Positions 24,372 to 34,243 of a stretch of 64,000 bases of DNA are shown here, piece by piece. The notes beneath the pieces are model-generated. The model ran no database searches, was not told the DNA's origin, and saw nothing but the letters and a program-made list of their open reading frames with translations. The number at the start of each line of letters is the position of its first letter. The first letter of the stretch is position 1. Both the position numbers and the translations under genes were made by a program. The stretch comes from Andreprevotia lacus DSM 23236 (GTDB lineage Bacteria > Pseudomonadota > Gammaproteobacteria > Burkholderiales > Chitinibacteraceae), in the NCBI RefSeq assembly GCF_900176275.1, contig NZ_FWXD01000015.1:1-64000 (forward strand), given 5' to 3'.

Positions 24372-25229
24372 TCAGGCGTGAAACTGCTCGCGGTGGCGCA
24401 CCAGCACTTGCCGGGCTGCACCAAAGTGTTTGCCCAGTTGCTCGGCCAGATAGACCGAGCGATGCTGGCCGCCGGTGCAGCCGATGGCCACGGTCACATA
24501 GCTGCGATGATCACGCTCGAACTCGGGCAACCAGCGCTCCAGAAAGCCCAGTATGTGAGTGAGATACTGACCCACTTTTGGCTCGCGCTCCAGAAAGTCG
24601 ATCACCGGCTGATCCTTGCCCGTCAGCGGCCGCAATAAGGGATCGTAGTGCGGATTGGGCAGGCAGCGCACGTCAAAGACGAAATCCGCATCCAGTGGCA
24701 AGCCATGTTTGAAGCCGAACGAGGCAAAAATCAGCGTCAAGCGCGAACGGTCCAGCGCAATGAAATCACGCACCCACGAGCGCAGCTGATTGGCCGACAG
24801 CTCACTGCTGTCGATGCGATGCGCCAGCCCGGCAAAATCAGCCAGCAGTTCGCGCTCCAGCGCCACACTCTCGGCCACGGTGAGTTTGTCGCCGGCCAGC
24901 GGATGGCTGCGGCGCGTCTCCGAAAAGCGCTTGATCAGCGTTTCATCGTTGGCTTCGAGAAATAACAAGCGGATATCGAGATCCAGCTCGGCCAGCGCCG
25001 CGTAGTGATCAGGAAAGCTGGAAAAATTGTGCGAACTGCGCACATCGATGCCGATGGCCACGCGCGGGTAACCGTCCTCGTCGAGCAGTGCCACGGTTTG
25101 CGCCAGCAACGGCACCGGCAGGTTGTCGATGCAGAAATAGCCAAGGTCTTCGAGCGCACGCAGCACCACGCTTTTGCCTGCACCAGACAGCCCCGACAAC
25201 AGAATGAGCTGCTGCTTGGGCGCGCTCAT
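24372..25229 (-). CDS. rapZ: RNase adapter protein RapZ
   Basis: The protein has 285 residues. The N-terminal P-loop [16 protein letters not shown] is at residues 13-28; the C-terminal domain carries [16 protein letters not shown], the conserved metabolite-binding region. RapZ binds small RNAs and guides RNase E in enterobacteria to control glucosamine-6-phosphate synthase; in betaproteobacteria the RNA targets are not established. The start overlaps the hprK stop by four bases (ATGA). It is the last gene of ptsN-hprK-rapZ here. Confidence 0.95.
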   Translation of the reverse strand: MSAPKQQLILLSGLSGAGKSVVLRALEDLGYFCIDNLPVPLLAQTVALLDEDGYPRVAIGIDVRSSHNFSSFPDHYAALAELDLDIRLLFLEANDETLIKRFSETRRSHPLAGDKLTVAESVALERELLADFAGLAHRIDSSELSANQLRSWVRDFIALDRSRLTLIFASFGFKHGLPLDADFVFDVRCLPNPHYDPLLRPLTGKDQPVIDFLEREPKVGQYLTHILGFLERWLPEFERDHRSYVTVAIGCTGGQHRSVYLAEQLGKHFGAARQVLVRHREQFHA

Positions 25230-26170
25230 TCGCCCATTTCCATAAAGCGCTGGTGGCGCTCGATGAACTCGCGCGTCGAATCAATGCCACGCAGTTGCAG
25301 GATGTAGTTACGCACGGCTGCCTCGACCAGTACCGCCAGGTTGCGGCCGGCCGCCACCGGCAGCACCAGCTTGCGCACCGGCACCCCCAGAATGTCTTGT
25401 GTCGCCGCCTGCATCTGCAATCGGTCGATCGGCGCCAGTGCATCGCCACCGGCCTTGGCCAGATGCACGATGAGCTTGAGGGTTTTCTTGGGCCGTACTG
25501 CGGTTTCGCCGAAAATGGTGCGGATATTCAGCACACCAATCCCGCGCACTTCGAGGAAATCGCGCAGCATGGGCGGGCAACGACCTTCCAGCGTTTCCGG
25601 GTTGGTGCGGTAGACCTCGACCACATCGTCGGCAACAAGGCCATGGCCACGTGAGATCAGTTCCAGTGCCAGCTCGCTCTTACCCATCGACGATTCGCCG
25701 GTCAGCAGCACGCCGACTTCGAGCACGTCGAGGAATACACCGTGCAGATGGGTGGATACCGCCAGCGCCTTGGCCAGATAGTAGCGCAGCACGTCCATCA
25801 GATAGGGCGACTGCTCCGGGCTGGTCAGCAGCGGTACATGGTGGCGCTCAGCGCCTTCGCGCAGCGCATCGGGCACGGTCAACCCGTTGGCAACGATCAT
25901 GGCCGCCATTTCGCTGGCAAACAGCCGGCCCACCGATTCCTTCTGCGCCTCGGGCGACAGGCCGAGGAAGTACTTGGTCTCGGCAATGCCGAGCACCTGG
26001 ATGCGGTTGGGATGGATGAAATTCAGGTGCCCCACCAGCGCCAGGATCGGCTTTTGCTCGCTGGCGTCGTTGGACAACAGGTTGTTGGCGCCGGACTGGC
26101 CGGCCACCCAGGTCAGCCGCAGCTTTTCGGCGTTATCGATGAAAAGCTGGCGAACGGTAATCTGCGGCAT
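25226..26170 (-). CDS. hprK: HPr kinase/phosphorylase
   Basis: The protein has 314 residues. It phosphorylates and dephosphorylates Ser46-type sites on HPr or NPr, linking PTS to carbon status. The P-loop [18 protein letters not shown] is near residue 159, and the K/R signature [16 protein letters not shown] follows. It starts 16 bp after ptsN and is coupled to rapZ. This gene order is typical of betaproteobacteria and Neisseriales (established knowledge). Confidence 0.96.
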   Translation of the reverse strand: MPQITVRQLFIDNAEKLRLTWVAGQSGANNLLSNDASEQKPILALVGHLNFIHPNRIQVLGIAETKYFLGLSPEAQKESVGRLFASEMAAMIVANGLTVPDALREGAERHHVPLLTSPEQSPYLMDVLRYYLAKALAVSTHLHGVFLDVLEVGVLLTGESSMGKSELALELISRGHGLVADDVVEVYRTNPETLEGRCPPMLRDFLEVRGIGVLNIRTIFGETAVRPKKTLKLIVHLAKAGGDALAPIDRLQMQAATQDILGVPVRKLVLPVAAGRNLAVLVEAAVRNYILQLRGIDSTREFIERHQRFMEMGE

Positions 26171-26186
26171 GGTGTCTCGCTGCGGG

Positions 26187-26654
26187 TCAGAAGCCGGCGT
26201 ACGGCTCCCAGGTACTGATCAGCTTGTACGCCTCGCCCGGCTCGGTCAAGACCGCCAGCTGATCGCGCACCGACCTGTCGGAGAAAAGCTGCGCCAGCTC
26301 GGACAGGATTTGCAGGTGCAGGTCGGTGGCGGCGGCAGGCACCAGTAGCACGAAGATCAGCGAGACCGACTTGCCATCGGGCGCATCGAACGGGATCGGC
26401 GTCTGCAGGCGCAAAAAAGCACCGGTGGCTTCCTTCAGCCCCTTGATGCGGCCGTGCGGAATGGCCACGCCCTGCCCGAGGCCGGTAGAGCCGAGCTTTT
26501 CGCGCGCGAACAGGCTTTCGAAAATCACGCTGCGCGCAATGCCATGGCTGTTTTCAAACAGGATACCCACCTGCTCGAAAACACGTTTCTTGCTGCTGGC
26601 CTCGAAGTCGAGGAACACATTGCCGCTGGGCAGGATTTTGGAAAGGAGGCTCAT
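26187..26654 (-). CDS. ptsN: Nitrogen-PTS EIIA component
   Basis: The protein has 155 residues. It is the regulatory phosphocarrier EIIA-Ntr, phosphorylated on the active-site His in GVAIPHGRI (His67). It modulates potassium transport and sigma-54-related and stress responses in other proteobacteria. The start [18 protein letters not shown] at 26654 matches betaproteobacterial N-termini; the longer frame runs into the intergenic region. It lies downstream of rpoN-hpf on the same strand and upstream of hprK. Confidence 0.95.
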   Translation of the reverse strand: MSLLSKILPSGNVFLDFEASSKKRVFEQVGILFENSHGIARSVIFESLFAREKLGSTGLGQGVAIPHGRIKGLKEATGAFLRLQTPIPFDAPDGKSVSLIFVLLVPAAATDLHLQILSELAQLFSDRSVRDQLAVLTEPGEAYKLISTWEPYAGF

Positions 26655-26731
26655 CCGGAACAACCCGCCCCGCCGCTGCGCGACGGGGTTAGACATGAAA
26701 AGAAGCGCCATTGTAGCGCCACACCCGGCAA

Positions 26732-26754
26732 ACAAAAACGGGAACCCGTTTTGT
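26732..26754. terminator. Hairpin between hpf and ptsN
   Basis: ACAAAAACGGG and CCCGTTTTGT form an almost perfect stem with a very short loop; on either strand the 3' arm ends in a T run. It sits in the 150 bp gap between the hpf stop (26805) and the ptsN start (26654). It may attenuate rather than fully end the rpoN-hpf transcript. Confidence 0.5.
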
Positions 26755-26804
26755 ATGGATTCCCGTTGGTTGGGTGCGACGCTTTCGGGCGTCAAAACAA
26801 GGAT

Positions 26805-27134
26805 TTACTCGGAAGCCGGCACCGGCTGGTGCTTGAGGGCCTCACCGCGGTGATCCATCAACTTTTCCTTGTACTTCACGATCTGGCGATCCAGCTTGTC
26901 GGTGACCAGATCAATGGCGGCGTACAGATTTTCCTCCCCCGCCTCAACGTGGATATCCTTGCCGCGCACGTGCACGGTTACCTCAATCTTCTGTTCCAGC
27001 TTCTCCACCGACAAGATGACACCGACGTCGATGACGGAGTCAAAGTGGCGCGTAACACGATCCAGCTTGCCGATGATGTATTCACGGATTGCCGGGGTCA
27101 CTTCGAGGTGATGGCCGCTGATGTTGAGGTTCAT
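26805..27134 (-). CDS. hpf: Ribosome hibernation promoting factor
   Basis: The protein has 109 residues, the short HPF/YfiA type that binds the 30S decoding region and dimerises or silences ribosomes in stationary phase. The start MNLNISGHHLEVTPAIREYI and the basic helix IDLVTDKLDRQIVKYKEKL are family hallmarks. It follows rpoN by 25 bp on the minus strand, the conserved rpoN-hpf-ptsN arrangement of proteobacteria. Confidence 0.96.
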   Translation of the reverse strand: MNLNISGHHLEVTPAIREYIIGKLDRVTRHFDSVIDVGVILSVEKLEQKIEVTVHVRGKDIHVEAGEENLYAAIDLVTDKLDRQIVKYKEKLMDHRGEALKHQPVPASE

Positions 27135-27159
27135 AGCCTTACTCCTTGCGTGTGAAGCA

Positions 27160-28584
27160 CTACAAAGTCTTGCGCAGATTGACCGGAGGGATGTTCATCG
27201 CCTCCCTGTATTTGGCAACGGTTCGCCGCGCAACCGCGACCCCTTGCCCGGCCAGCGCTTCCGCGATGGCACTGTCCGATAACGGCTTGGTGGTGTCCTC
27301 CTGTGCAATAAGCTGGCGAATCTGGGCTTTGATGGCCGTGGCGGATGCCTCGCCGCCCGCTTCGGTTTCGACGTGACTGCCGAAAAAGTACTTGAATTCA
27401 AAGATGCCACGCGGCGTGAGCATGTATTTCTGCGTGGTCACGCGCGAGATGGTGGATTCGTGCAGATCAAGCTCGGTGGCAATGTCGCGCAGCACGAGCG
27501 GGCGCATGGCAATCTCGCCATGCTCGAAGAAGGCGCGCTGGCGCTCCACGATGGCTTCGGCCACGCGCAGGATGGTTTCAAAGCGTTGCTGCACGCTTTT
27601 CACCAGCCACTTGGCTTCTTGCAGTTCCCGGGCGAGCGAGCCGCCCTCGTTGCGTTGCAGAATTTCCGCGTACATCCGGTTGACCCTGAGCTTTGGTATC
27701 GCAGCCATATTGAGCCGTACCCGCCAGCGGTTGCGCTGCTTGTAGACCAGCACATCAGCGACCACATACCGCGCCGCTTCACTGGACCACTGCGCCCCCG
27801 GTCTGGGGTTGAGGCTCACAATCAGCGACTGGGCCGCCTTGAGTTCGGCGTCGTCGCATTTCAGCTGCCTTTTAAGCTTACTGTAGTCCCGTGCGGCCAA
27901 TAAATCGAGGCAGTTTTTTACCAAAACGAGCGCCAGATCACGCACCTGACCAGCGGGCTGTGCCCGCAATTGCAGTTCCAGGGTATGTGCCATGTCGCGC
28001 GCACCCACACCCAGCGGGTCAAGTTGCTGCAAGCGCACCAGCGCAATCGAGAGGTCATCGACTTCCAGTTCGGCCGCATCTACCAGTTCGTCCGGAAACA
28101 GGGCAAACAGTTCCTCTGCCGTGTAGGGCAGGAAACCGTCGTCGTCGAGCAGCTCGATCAAAGCGGTAAGCACTGCGCGGTCGCGCGTGGGTAGCGTCAG
28201 CAACCCGACCTGGGCCAGCAGGTGTTCGCGCAGGCTCAGCTCGCGCGCCACATTGGTGGCCGGGTCGAAGGCATCGTCGTCATCACCGCTGCGCTCGCCA
28301 CTGCGGCCTTCCCACGACCATTCCTCGTTGCCGCCGTACTCTGGCTCGGGGCCATCGGCGCTGGACTCGGCCGGGTTGACCTCGTCGGCACCGCCCGCCT
28401 CGCCCTCGCCAGGGGCATCACTGCCATGCTCGGCGTTGACTTCCAGCAGCGGGTTCTCGGCCAGGAAGCGGTCTATCTCCTGCTGGAAGTCGAGCGTGGA
28501 CAACTGCAGCAGCTTGATCGACTGCTGAAGTTGCGGAGTCAGGTTGAGTTGCTGCGACATGCGCAGCTGCAGCGACTGTTTCAT
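27160..28584 (-). CDS. rpoN: RNA polymerase sigma-54 factor
   Basis: The protein has 474 residues. Region I, with the Gln- and Leu-rich activator-binding segment, begins MKQSLQLRMSQQLNLTPQLQ; an acidic region II follows (about residues 50-110). The C-terminal RpoN box appears as RRTVAKYREAMNIP and recognises the -24 element. Sigma-54 directs transcription of nitrogen, pilus and motility genes with bEBP activators. The ATG at 28584 was chosen by family N-terminus; ATG 28596 adds four residues. A terminator separates it from lptB upstream. Confidence 0.97.
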   Translation of the reverse strand: MKQSLQLRMSQQLNLTPQLQQSIKLLQLSTLDFQQEIDRFLAENPLLEVNAEHGSDAPGEGEAGGADEVNPAESSADGPEPEYGGNEEWSWEGRSGERSGDDDDAFDPATNVARELSLREHLLAQVGLLTLPTRDRAVLTALIELLDDDGFLPYTAEELFALFPDELVDAAELEVDDLSIALVRLQQLDPLGVGARDMAHTLELQLRAQPAGQVRDLALVLVKNCLDLLAARDYSKLKRQLKCDDAELKAAQSLIVSLNPRPGAQWSSEAARYVVADVLVYKQRNRWRVRLNMAAIPKLRVNRMYAEILQRNEGGSLARELQEAKWLVKSVQQRFETILRVAEAIVERQRAFFEHGEIAMRPLVLRDIATELDLHESTISRVTTQKYMLTPRGIFEFKYFFGSHVETEAGGEASATAIKAQIRQLIAQEDTTKPLSDSAIAEALAGQGVAVARRTVAKYREAMNIPPVNLRKTL

Positions 28585-28674
28585 TGATTTGATCATAACC
28601 GAAGCCGGAGCCGCTGTTGCCAGCAAAAATTGATCCAGCTCAGCCCAAGTCCACAAAACCTTGGCGGAAAAAAG

Positions 28675-28704
28675 AAAAAAGCCAGCACGCAGGCTGGCTT
28701 TTTT
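28675..28704. terminator. Bidirectional terminator between lptB and rpoN
   Basis: The stem GCCAGC (28681-28686) / GCTGGC (28693-28698) is bounded by six A on the left and six T on the right. It ends the kds-lpt transcript on the minus strand before rpoN, so rpoN probably has its own promoter in the following 90 bp. Confidence 0.9.
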
Positions 28705-28725
28705 CCGACATCCGGCGATCCGGAA

Positions 28726-29472
28726 TCACATCCGGAAATGCTCGCCCAGGTACACCTTGCGCACCTGCTCGTTCTGCACGATCTCGTCCGGGTGCCCCGA
28801 AGCCATCACCGCACCTTCCGAAATGATGTAGGCACGGTCACAAATACCCAGCGTTTCGCGCACATTGTGGTCGGTAATCAGCACGCCGATGCCGCGTTCG
28901 CGCAAAAAGGCGATGATGCGCTGGATATCCATCACGGCAATCGGGTCCACCCCGGCAAACGGCTCGTCCAACAGGATGAAGCGCGGCTTGGCGGCCAGTG
29001 CACGGGCGATCTCGGCGCGGCGGCGCTCGCCGCCCGACAGGCTCATGGCACCGCTGTCCTTGAGGTGACCGATGTGCAGATCATGCAGCAAGGCATCCAG
29101 GCGCTCGTCGATGGTCTGCTGCGACGTTTCATGCAGCTCCAGCACCGCGCGCACGTTCTGCGCCACGGTCATCTTGCGGAAGATCGACGCTTCCTGCGGC
29201 AGATAGCCGATGCCCAGCCGTGCGCGTTCGTGCATGGGCAGGCGGCCGATATCTTCGCCGTCGAGCGTGATCTCGCCGCCACCCTTGGCCACGAGGCCAA
29301 CGATCATGTAAAAGCTGGTAGTCTTGCCCGCGCCATTGGGGCCGAGCAGGCCGACCACTTCGCCGGCGTGCACGTCCAGCGACACATCGCGCACCACGGT
29401 GCGCTTCTTGTAGCTTTTCATCAGGCCACGCGCCGACAGGCGACTGGGGAACTCGCCGGCAGCCTGGCTCAT
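28726..29472 (-). CDS. lptB: LPS export ABC transporter ATP-binding protein
   Basis: The protein has 248 residues. It is the cytoplasmic ATPase of the LptB2FGC machine that extracts LPS from the inner membrane. Walker [19 protein letters not shown], signature [15 protein letters not shown] and Walker [15 protein letters not shown] are present. The start overlaps the lptA stop by four bases. LptF/LptG are not in the window. Confidence 0.97.
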   Translation of the reverse strand: MSQAAGEFPSRLSARGLMKSYKKRTVVRDVSLDVHAGEVVGLLGPNGAGKTTSFYMIVGLVAKGGGEITLDGEDIGRLPMHERARLGIGYLPQEASIFRKMTVAQNVRAVLELHETSQQTIDERLDALLHDLHIGHLKDSGAMSLSGGERRRAEIARALAAKPRFILLDEPFAGVDPIAVMDIQRIIAFLRERGIGVLITDHNVRETLGICDRAYIISEGAVMASGHPDEIVQNEQVRKVYLGEHFRM

Positions 29473-30005
29473 TTTGCCTCCGGCTTGCTCGCGGCAGCGG
29501 GCTGGCTGGCGCTCTTGGTCTTGGGCTGGAAGGTGATGTTGACGCGGCCATCGCCGCTCTTGCCGCCTTGCGCCTCGTAAATTTCGGTGGTGGTGTTGTA
29601 GGTGATCACGTCACCATACACTTCGTCCTTGCCGCGCTTGACCCAGGCCTTGTCGAACAGCTTGAGCGTGCCGGTATCGCCGTAATACTCGAAGCGCAGC
29701 GCTTCGGCATCCACCCATTCACCGCTGTCGAGCTTCTGCCTGAAATGCACCGGCGCCCCATTGCCGCTCATGAACTGACTACCCTGCGCATCTTCGCGGC
29801 TGGTCAGCCGTTCCGAGCGCAATGTCATCGTACCCTGGGTCACAATGACGTTGCCGCTGGCCACGCGCACCTGGGTTTTCTGGTCCGCCTTGAACTGGTC
29901 GCTCTTGAGGTTGACCGGCTTCTCGCGGTCGCCGGTTTCGGCATGGACCGTCGCAGCCAGGGCCAATACCACCAGCAGCGGCCATTTAACGCCGTTTTGC
30001 TTCAT
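29469..30005 (-). CDS. lptA: Periplasmic LPS transport protein LptA
   Basis: The protein has 178 residues. Signal peptide [20 protein letters not shown] precedes a beta-jellyroll OstA-like domain (about residues 35-150; [40 protein letters not shown]). LptA polymerises into the bridge carrying LPS across the periplasm. The ATG at 30005 overlaps the lptC 3' end by 20 bases. The Lys-rich C-terminal tail is short. Confidence 0.94.
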   Translation of the reverse strand: MKQNGVKWPLLVVLALAATVHAETGDREKPVNLKSDQFKADQKTQVRVASGNVIVTQGTMTLRSERLTSREDAQGSQFMSGNGAPVHFRQKLDSGEWVDAEALRFEYYGDTGTLKLFDKAWVKRGKDEVYGDVITYNTTTEIYEAQGGKSGDGRVNITFQPKTKSASQPAAASKPEAK

Positions 30006-30555
30006 ACACACCAACCACATTCGATTTGAGGAAAAGGGTTTGCTGCTTCATGTCGGCTTCGAATCCTACACCCGACACGTGATAACTTTTCGAATCCGCC
30101 CGCACCGGGTCGGCGGACCAGGCGAAATCCTTGTTGGTATCGAGCCAGACTGCACTGCCATTCACCGTCAGGGACTCGCCGCCCGGCGGTGCCGCGCGCT
30201 GCAGCGCCACGGTGCCGGGAAACCAGATGCGTGAGCCTTTCTGCTCGGAGCGCGCCTGCGGGCTGACGACAATCAATTCAGGCTGGCCCGGCGCGGTATA
30301 GCGCAGATGTGGCTGGTCGAGCCAGATGGTATCGCCCTCGGGCAGGTGGCGCATACGGTCGGCGGTCAATCGTGCCAGCGGCTGGCCATCTACGCCAAAG
30401 CGCACGCTGACCGCACGGCTGGCGATCAGGTCGGCCTCGTAGGGCTTGGCCTGCCGCGCCAGGGCCGGCAGGTTGGCCGCGTCGTTCAGCACCCAGACCA
30501 GCCCGCCCAGCATGATGAGCAGGGCAACCGGCAGGATACGCGTGGTTCCAAGCAT
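29986..30555 (-). CDS. lptC: LPS export protein LptC
   Basis: The protein has 189 residues. One N-terminal membrane anchor (residues 6-22) is followed by a periplasmic jellyroll that passes LPS from LptB2FG to LptA. The identification rests on position between kdsC and lptA, length, single anchor, and the LptC-type pattern (ADRMRHLPEGDTIWLDQPHL, TQ-poor strands). It starts 7 bp after the kdsC stop. Confidence 0.92.
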   Translation of the reverse strand: MLGTTRILPVALLIMLGGLVWVLNDAANLPALARQAKPYEADLIASRAVSVRFGVDGQPLARLTADRMRHLPEGDTIWLDQPHLRYTAPGQPELIVVSPQARSEQKGSRIWFPGTVALQRAAPPGGESLTVNGSAVWLDTNKDFAWSADPVRADSKSYHVSGVGFEADMKQQTLFLKSNVVGVYEAKRR

Positions 30556-30562
30556 CGCCGGC

Positions 30563-31078
30563 TCAGCGCAGGTATTGCGCCAGCACGCCGTCCAGCGTGC
30601 CTTGCGCCTGCATGATGTATTCGCACACCTCGCGCACCGCACCGTTGCCGCCGTGATGCACGGTCACATAGTGCGCGTGCTTGCGCACGATGTCGGGCGA
30701 CTGCGGTACAGCGACGGCAAACGGCACGCGCGTCATCACCGGCAGGTCGATCACGTCGTCGCCCATATAACCGCACTCTGCTGCCGTCACGCCGGCAGCG
30801 GCCAGCAGCGATTCAAACGCCAGCCGCTTGTCGTGCGCGCCCTGATAGACGTAATCAATCTTCAGGTTGTCGGCACGGTGCTGCACCAGCCGCGACTGGC
30901 GGCCGGTGATGATGGCCAGCTTGACGCCGGTTCCGGCCAGCATGCGCAGGCCGTGGCCATCCAGCGAGTTGAACGCCTTCAATTCCTCGCCAGCGTCGTT
31001 GTAATACAACGCGCCGTCGGTCATCACGCCGTCGACATCGAAAATCATCAGCCGCACGTTGCGGGCCAGTTCAGTCAT
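30563..31078 (-). CDS. kdsC: 3-deoxy-D-manno-octulosonate 8-phosphate phosphatase
   Basis: The protein has 171 residues and is a capless tetrameric HAD phosphatase making free Kdo for LPS. The nucleophile motif IFDVDGVMTDG is near the N-terminus, motif II is AIITGRQS, and the Mg-binding motif is MGDDVIDLPVM. It follows kdsD by 12 bp. Confidence 0.96.
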   Translation of the reverse strand: MTELARNVRLMIFDVDGVMTDGALYYNDAGEELKAFNSLDGHGLRMLAGTGVKLAIITGRQSRLVQHRADNLKIDYVYQGAHDKRLAFESLLAAAGVTAAECGYMGDDVIDLPVMTRVPFAVAVPQSPDIVRKHAHYVTVHHGGNGAVREVCEYIMQAQGTLDGVLAQYLR

Positions 31079-31090
31079 TGCCTTTCCTTG

Positions 31091-32065
31091 TCATACCACG
31101 CGGGCACGCAGCAGATCATGCATGTTCAGCGCACCCACCAGTGTGCCGTTATCGGTCACCAGCAGGGCAAAAATACGGCGTTTTTCCATCAGCGCCACTG
31201 CCTCGGCCGCGAGATGATCGGCGCCAATCGCCACCGGCGAGCGCCCCATCACCTGCCCCACTGGCGTGGTCATCACATCGATGCCGCGATCCAGCGCGCG
31301 GCGCAAATCGCCATCGGTAAACACGCCGATCAGCTTGCCGGCGGCATCGGTCACCGCAGTCAGGCCCAGGCCCTTCTTGCTGATTTCCACCAGCGCATCG
31401 CGCAGCATGGCGTGCTCGCTCACCACCGGCAGCGCCTCGCCGCCATGCATCACGTCGCGCACGCGCACCAGCAGCTTGCGGCCCAGACTGCCACCGGGGT
31501 GCGAACGGGCAAAATCCTCGGCATTCAGGCCGCGTGCGTCCAGCAAGGTCACGGCCAGCGCATCGCCCAGCGCCAGCGCCGCGGTGGTGCTGGCCGTCGG
31601 CGCGAGATTGAGCGAGCAGGCCTCTTGCGCAACGCCGGCATCCAGCCACACTTGTGCTTCACGCGCCAGGGTCGAATCGGCATTGCCCGTCATGGCAATC
31701 AAAGGCACACCCAGCCGTTTCAGGCTGGGCAGCAGGGTAATCAGTTCGTCGCTCTCGCCTGAATACGACAGCGCCAGCACCATGTCATCCGGCGTGATCA
31801 TGCCCAGGTCGCCATGCGCGGCCTCGGCCGGGTGCATGAAAAACGACGGTGTACCGGTGCTGGCAAGGGTCGCAGCGATCTTGCGTGCGATGTGGCCGGA
31901 CTTGCCGATACCGGTGACCACCAGCCGGCCACGGCAGCCCAGCACCAGTTGGCAGGCTTGTTCGAAGCGCGCGTCAAGACGGCTTGCCAGCGCCGCAATG
32001 GCTTCGGCTTCTATGTGCAACACGCGGCGGGCGTGCTCCAGCGTCTGGATCGGGGGGGGCGTCAT
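31091..32065 (-). CDS. kdsD: Arabinose-5-phosphate isomerase (KpsF/GutQ family)
   Basis: The protein has 324 residues. It interconverts ribulose 5-phosphate and arabinose 5-phosphate for Kdo synthesis. The SIS domain (about residues 35-180) includes VTGIGKSGHIARKIAATLAS and ALSYSGESDEL; two CBS domains (about residues 205-320) follow. It is the first gene of the minus-strand Kdo/Lpt operon and is divergent from the Kef-type antiporter gene. A TATACT-like box lies on the minus strand only a few bases upstream (about 32075-32080), so the leader could be very short. Confidence 0.96.
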   Translation of the reverse strand: MTPPPIQTLEHARRVLHIEAEAIAALASRLDARFEQACQLVLGCRGRLVVTGIGKSGHIARKIAATLASTGTPSFFMHPAEAAHGDLGMITPDDMVLALSYSGESDELITLLPSLKRLGVPLIAMTGNADSTLAREAQVWLDAGVAQEACSLNLAPTASTTAALALGDALAVTLLDARGLNAEDFARSHPGGSLGRKLLVRVRDVMHGGEALPVVSEHAMLRDALVEISKKGLGLTAVTDAAGKLIGVFTDGDLRRALDRGIDVMTTPVGQVMGRSPVAIGADHLAAEAVALMEKRRIFALLVTDNGTLVGALNMHDLLRARVV

Positions 32066-32151
32066 CCCGAGAGTATAAAAGAGCCGGGCTGCGCCTCGCC
32101 AGCAAGCTACAGGTAAATTCTGCCGCCAGCGGGTTTTGTGGCGCGGTCGGT

Positions 32152-32157
32152 TATACT
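32152..32157 (+). promoter_or_regulatory. Candidate -10 box for the Kef-type antiporter gene
   Basis: TATACT lies 113 bases before ATG 32270 in the divergent kdsD/antiporter gap. No good -35 box at the proper spacing was seen, so only the -10 is proposed. Confidence 0.35.
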
Positions 32158-32269
32158 CGATTCAAGACTGTGCACGCCTTGCTGCATGGCGCACAGTCCG
32201 TGCACAGAACAACATACTGCTGACCGTGCTGCGCAAATCGGCACAGTCCGCGCAGACACGACCGACTTC

Positions 32270-34243
32270 ATGCCCGTACACCTGTCCTCCCTGCTGCTTC
32301 TGCTTGCTGCCGCCGTTTTCAGCGTGGTGCTGTGCCGTTTCTTCAAGCTGCCCGCCATGCTGGGCTATCTGTTTGTCGGCCTGCTGGTGGGGCCGCATGC
32401 GCTGGGTCTGGTGGCGTCGTCGTCCGAGGCCACGCACCTGGCCGAATACGGCGTGGTCTTCCTGATGTTCACGCTGGGGCTGGAATTCAATATCGCCAAA
32501 CTCAACGCCATGCGTCGCGTGGTGTTCGGGCTGGGCTTTGCACAGGTAGCGACCACCGCCGTACTGATCCTGGGCCTTTCGCTGTTGATGCGGCTGGACT
32601 GGAAGGCCGGGCTGATCCTGGGCGGCGCCATGGCGATGTCGTCGACCGCCATGGTGTCCAAGCTGCTGGCAGACCGCAATGAACTCAATTCGCCGCACGG
32701 TCGCAACGCCATCGGCATCCTGTTGTTCCAGGATCTGGCCGTGGTGCCGCAGCTGATCATGATCCCGGCGTTGAGCCAGCCGGGCGAGCAATTGCTGACC
32801 GCGCTGGCCATTGCTGCCGCCAAGATCGTTGCCGTGCTGGTGTTGCTGCTCTACGTCGGCCAGAAGCTGATGCGACCGTGGTTCAACCTGGTGGCCAAGC
32901 AGCATTCGAGCGAGCTGTTCATGCTCAACCTCTTCCTCGTCACGCTGGGTATTGCATGGCTGACCGAGCAGACCGGCCTCTCGCTGGCACTGGGCGCTTT
33001 CCTCGCCGGCATGCTGATTGCCGAGACCGAATACCGCTATCAGGTGGAAGACGATATCCGCCCCTTCCGCGATCTGCTGCTGGGGCTGTTCTTCGTCACC
33101 GTGGGCATGACGCTGGATTTCGGCGAGGTATTTGCCAACTGGTATCTGGTGCTGCTGGTGGTCATTCTGCTTGGGCCGGTCAAGATCGCGCTGATTGCCG
33201 GGCTGTCGCGGCTGTTTGGCAGCGGCGCCGGCGCCGGCTGGCGCACCGGCTTTGCACTGGGCCAGGGTGGCGAGTTCGCCTTCGTGCTGCTGGCGCTGGC
33301 CACCACCTCGGGCAAGCTGGTACCCGACCCGGTGCTGCAGGCCACCATCGCCGGCATCGTGCTGTCGATGCTGATCACGCCCTTCATCGTGATGCACAGC
33401 GACAAGCTGGTGCTCAAGCTGGTCAGCTCGGAATGGATGAGCATGGCCGCCAACCTGCACCAGATCGCCGTGCGTTCGATGGGTACCAGCGGCCATGTCA
33501 TCGTGTGCGGCTATGGCCGCAGCGGCCAGTCGCTGGCGCGCATCCTTACCCAGCAGGACATTCCCTTCTTTGCGCTCGATCTGGACCCGGAAATGGTGCG
33601 CGAAGCCGGCGCCGCCGGCGAATCGGTGGTGTATGGCGACGCCGCCAAGCGCGAAGTGCTGATTACCGCCGGCCTGCAACGCGCACGTGCGCTGGTGGTC
33701 ACCTATGCCGACACGCACTCGGCGCTGAAAATCCTTGAAGTGGTGCACCAGATCCGCCCCGAGCTGCCAGTGATCGTGCGCACCAGCGATGAAAGCGACA
33801 TCGACAAGCTCAAGGAAGCCGGCGCCGCTGAAGTGGTGGCCGAAATCATGGAAGGCAGCCTGATGCTGGCCTCGCACACGCTGATGATGCTGGGCACGCC
33901 GCTCAACCGCGTGCTCAAGACCATCCGCGAGGTGCGTGAAGCGCGCTACGAGATGTTCCGTGGCTTCTTCCGGGGCCTGAACGAGCATCTGGACGACACC
34001 GACCGACCGCAACAACGGCTGCACACGGTGCACCTGACCGCAGGCGCGGCCTCGGTCGGCCGCCAGCTGGGAGAATTCGACCTGGCCGCCATGCATGTCG
34101 AGGTGAAAAGCGTGCGCCGCCGCCACATGCACGCCGCCCAGCCCGACGGCACGCTGCAACTGGCCGACGGCGACGTGCTGGTGCTGCTGGGTGAGGCGGA
34201 AAATCTGGCGGCGGCGGAAATGCTGCTGCTGCAGGGTAGCTAG
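32270..34243 (+). CDS. Kef-type K+/H+ or cation/proton antiporter with RCK domain
   Basis: The protein has 657 residues. An N-terminal CPA2 antiporter domain with about 12 helices (residues 1-385; LGYLFVGLLVGPHALGL, LGAFLAGMLIAETEYRYQVE) is followed by a TrkA-N/RCK domain from about residue 405 with NAD-binding VIVCGYGRSGQSLARIL, and a TrkA-C domain from about 580. KefB/KefC members release potassium during electrophile stress; without a KefF/G partner nearby the exact member is uncertain. ATG 32270 begins the first helix; earlier in-frame codons precede a likely promoter. Its TAG stop overlaps the stop of the convergent alkB gene by four bases (34240-34243). Confidence 0.92.
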   Translation: MPVHLSSLLLLLAAAVFSVVLCRFFKLPAMLGYLFVGLLVGPHALGLVASSSEATHLAEYGVVFLMFTLGLEFNIAKLNAMRRVVFGLGFAQVATTAVLILGLSLLMRLDWKAGLILGGAMAMSSTAMVSKLLADRNELNSPHGRNAIGILLFQDLAVVPQLIMIPALSQPGEQLLTALAIAAAKIVAVLVLLLYVGQKLMRPWFNLVAKQHSSELFMLNLFLVTLGIAWLTEQTGLSLALGAFLAGMLIAETEYRYQVEDDIRPFRDLLLGLFFVTVGMTLDFGEVFANWYLVLLVVILLGPVKIALIAGLSRLFGSGAGAGWRTGFALGQGGEFAFVLLALATTSGKLVPDPVLQATIAGIVLSMLITPFIVMHSDKLVLKLVSSEWMSMAANLHQIAVRSMGTSGHVIVCGYGRSGQSLARILTQQDIPFFALDLDPEMVREAGAAGESVVYGDAAKREVLITAGLQRARALVVTYADTHSALKILEVVHQIRPELPVIVRTSDESDIDKLKEAGAAEVVAEIMEGSLMLASHTLMMLGTPLNRVLKTIREVREARYEMFRGFFRGLNEHLDDTDRPQQRLHTVHLTAGAASVGRQLGEFDLAAMHVEVKSVRRRHMHAAQPDGTLQLADGDVLVLLGEAENLAAAEMLLLQGS

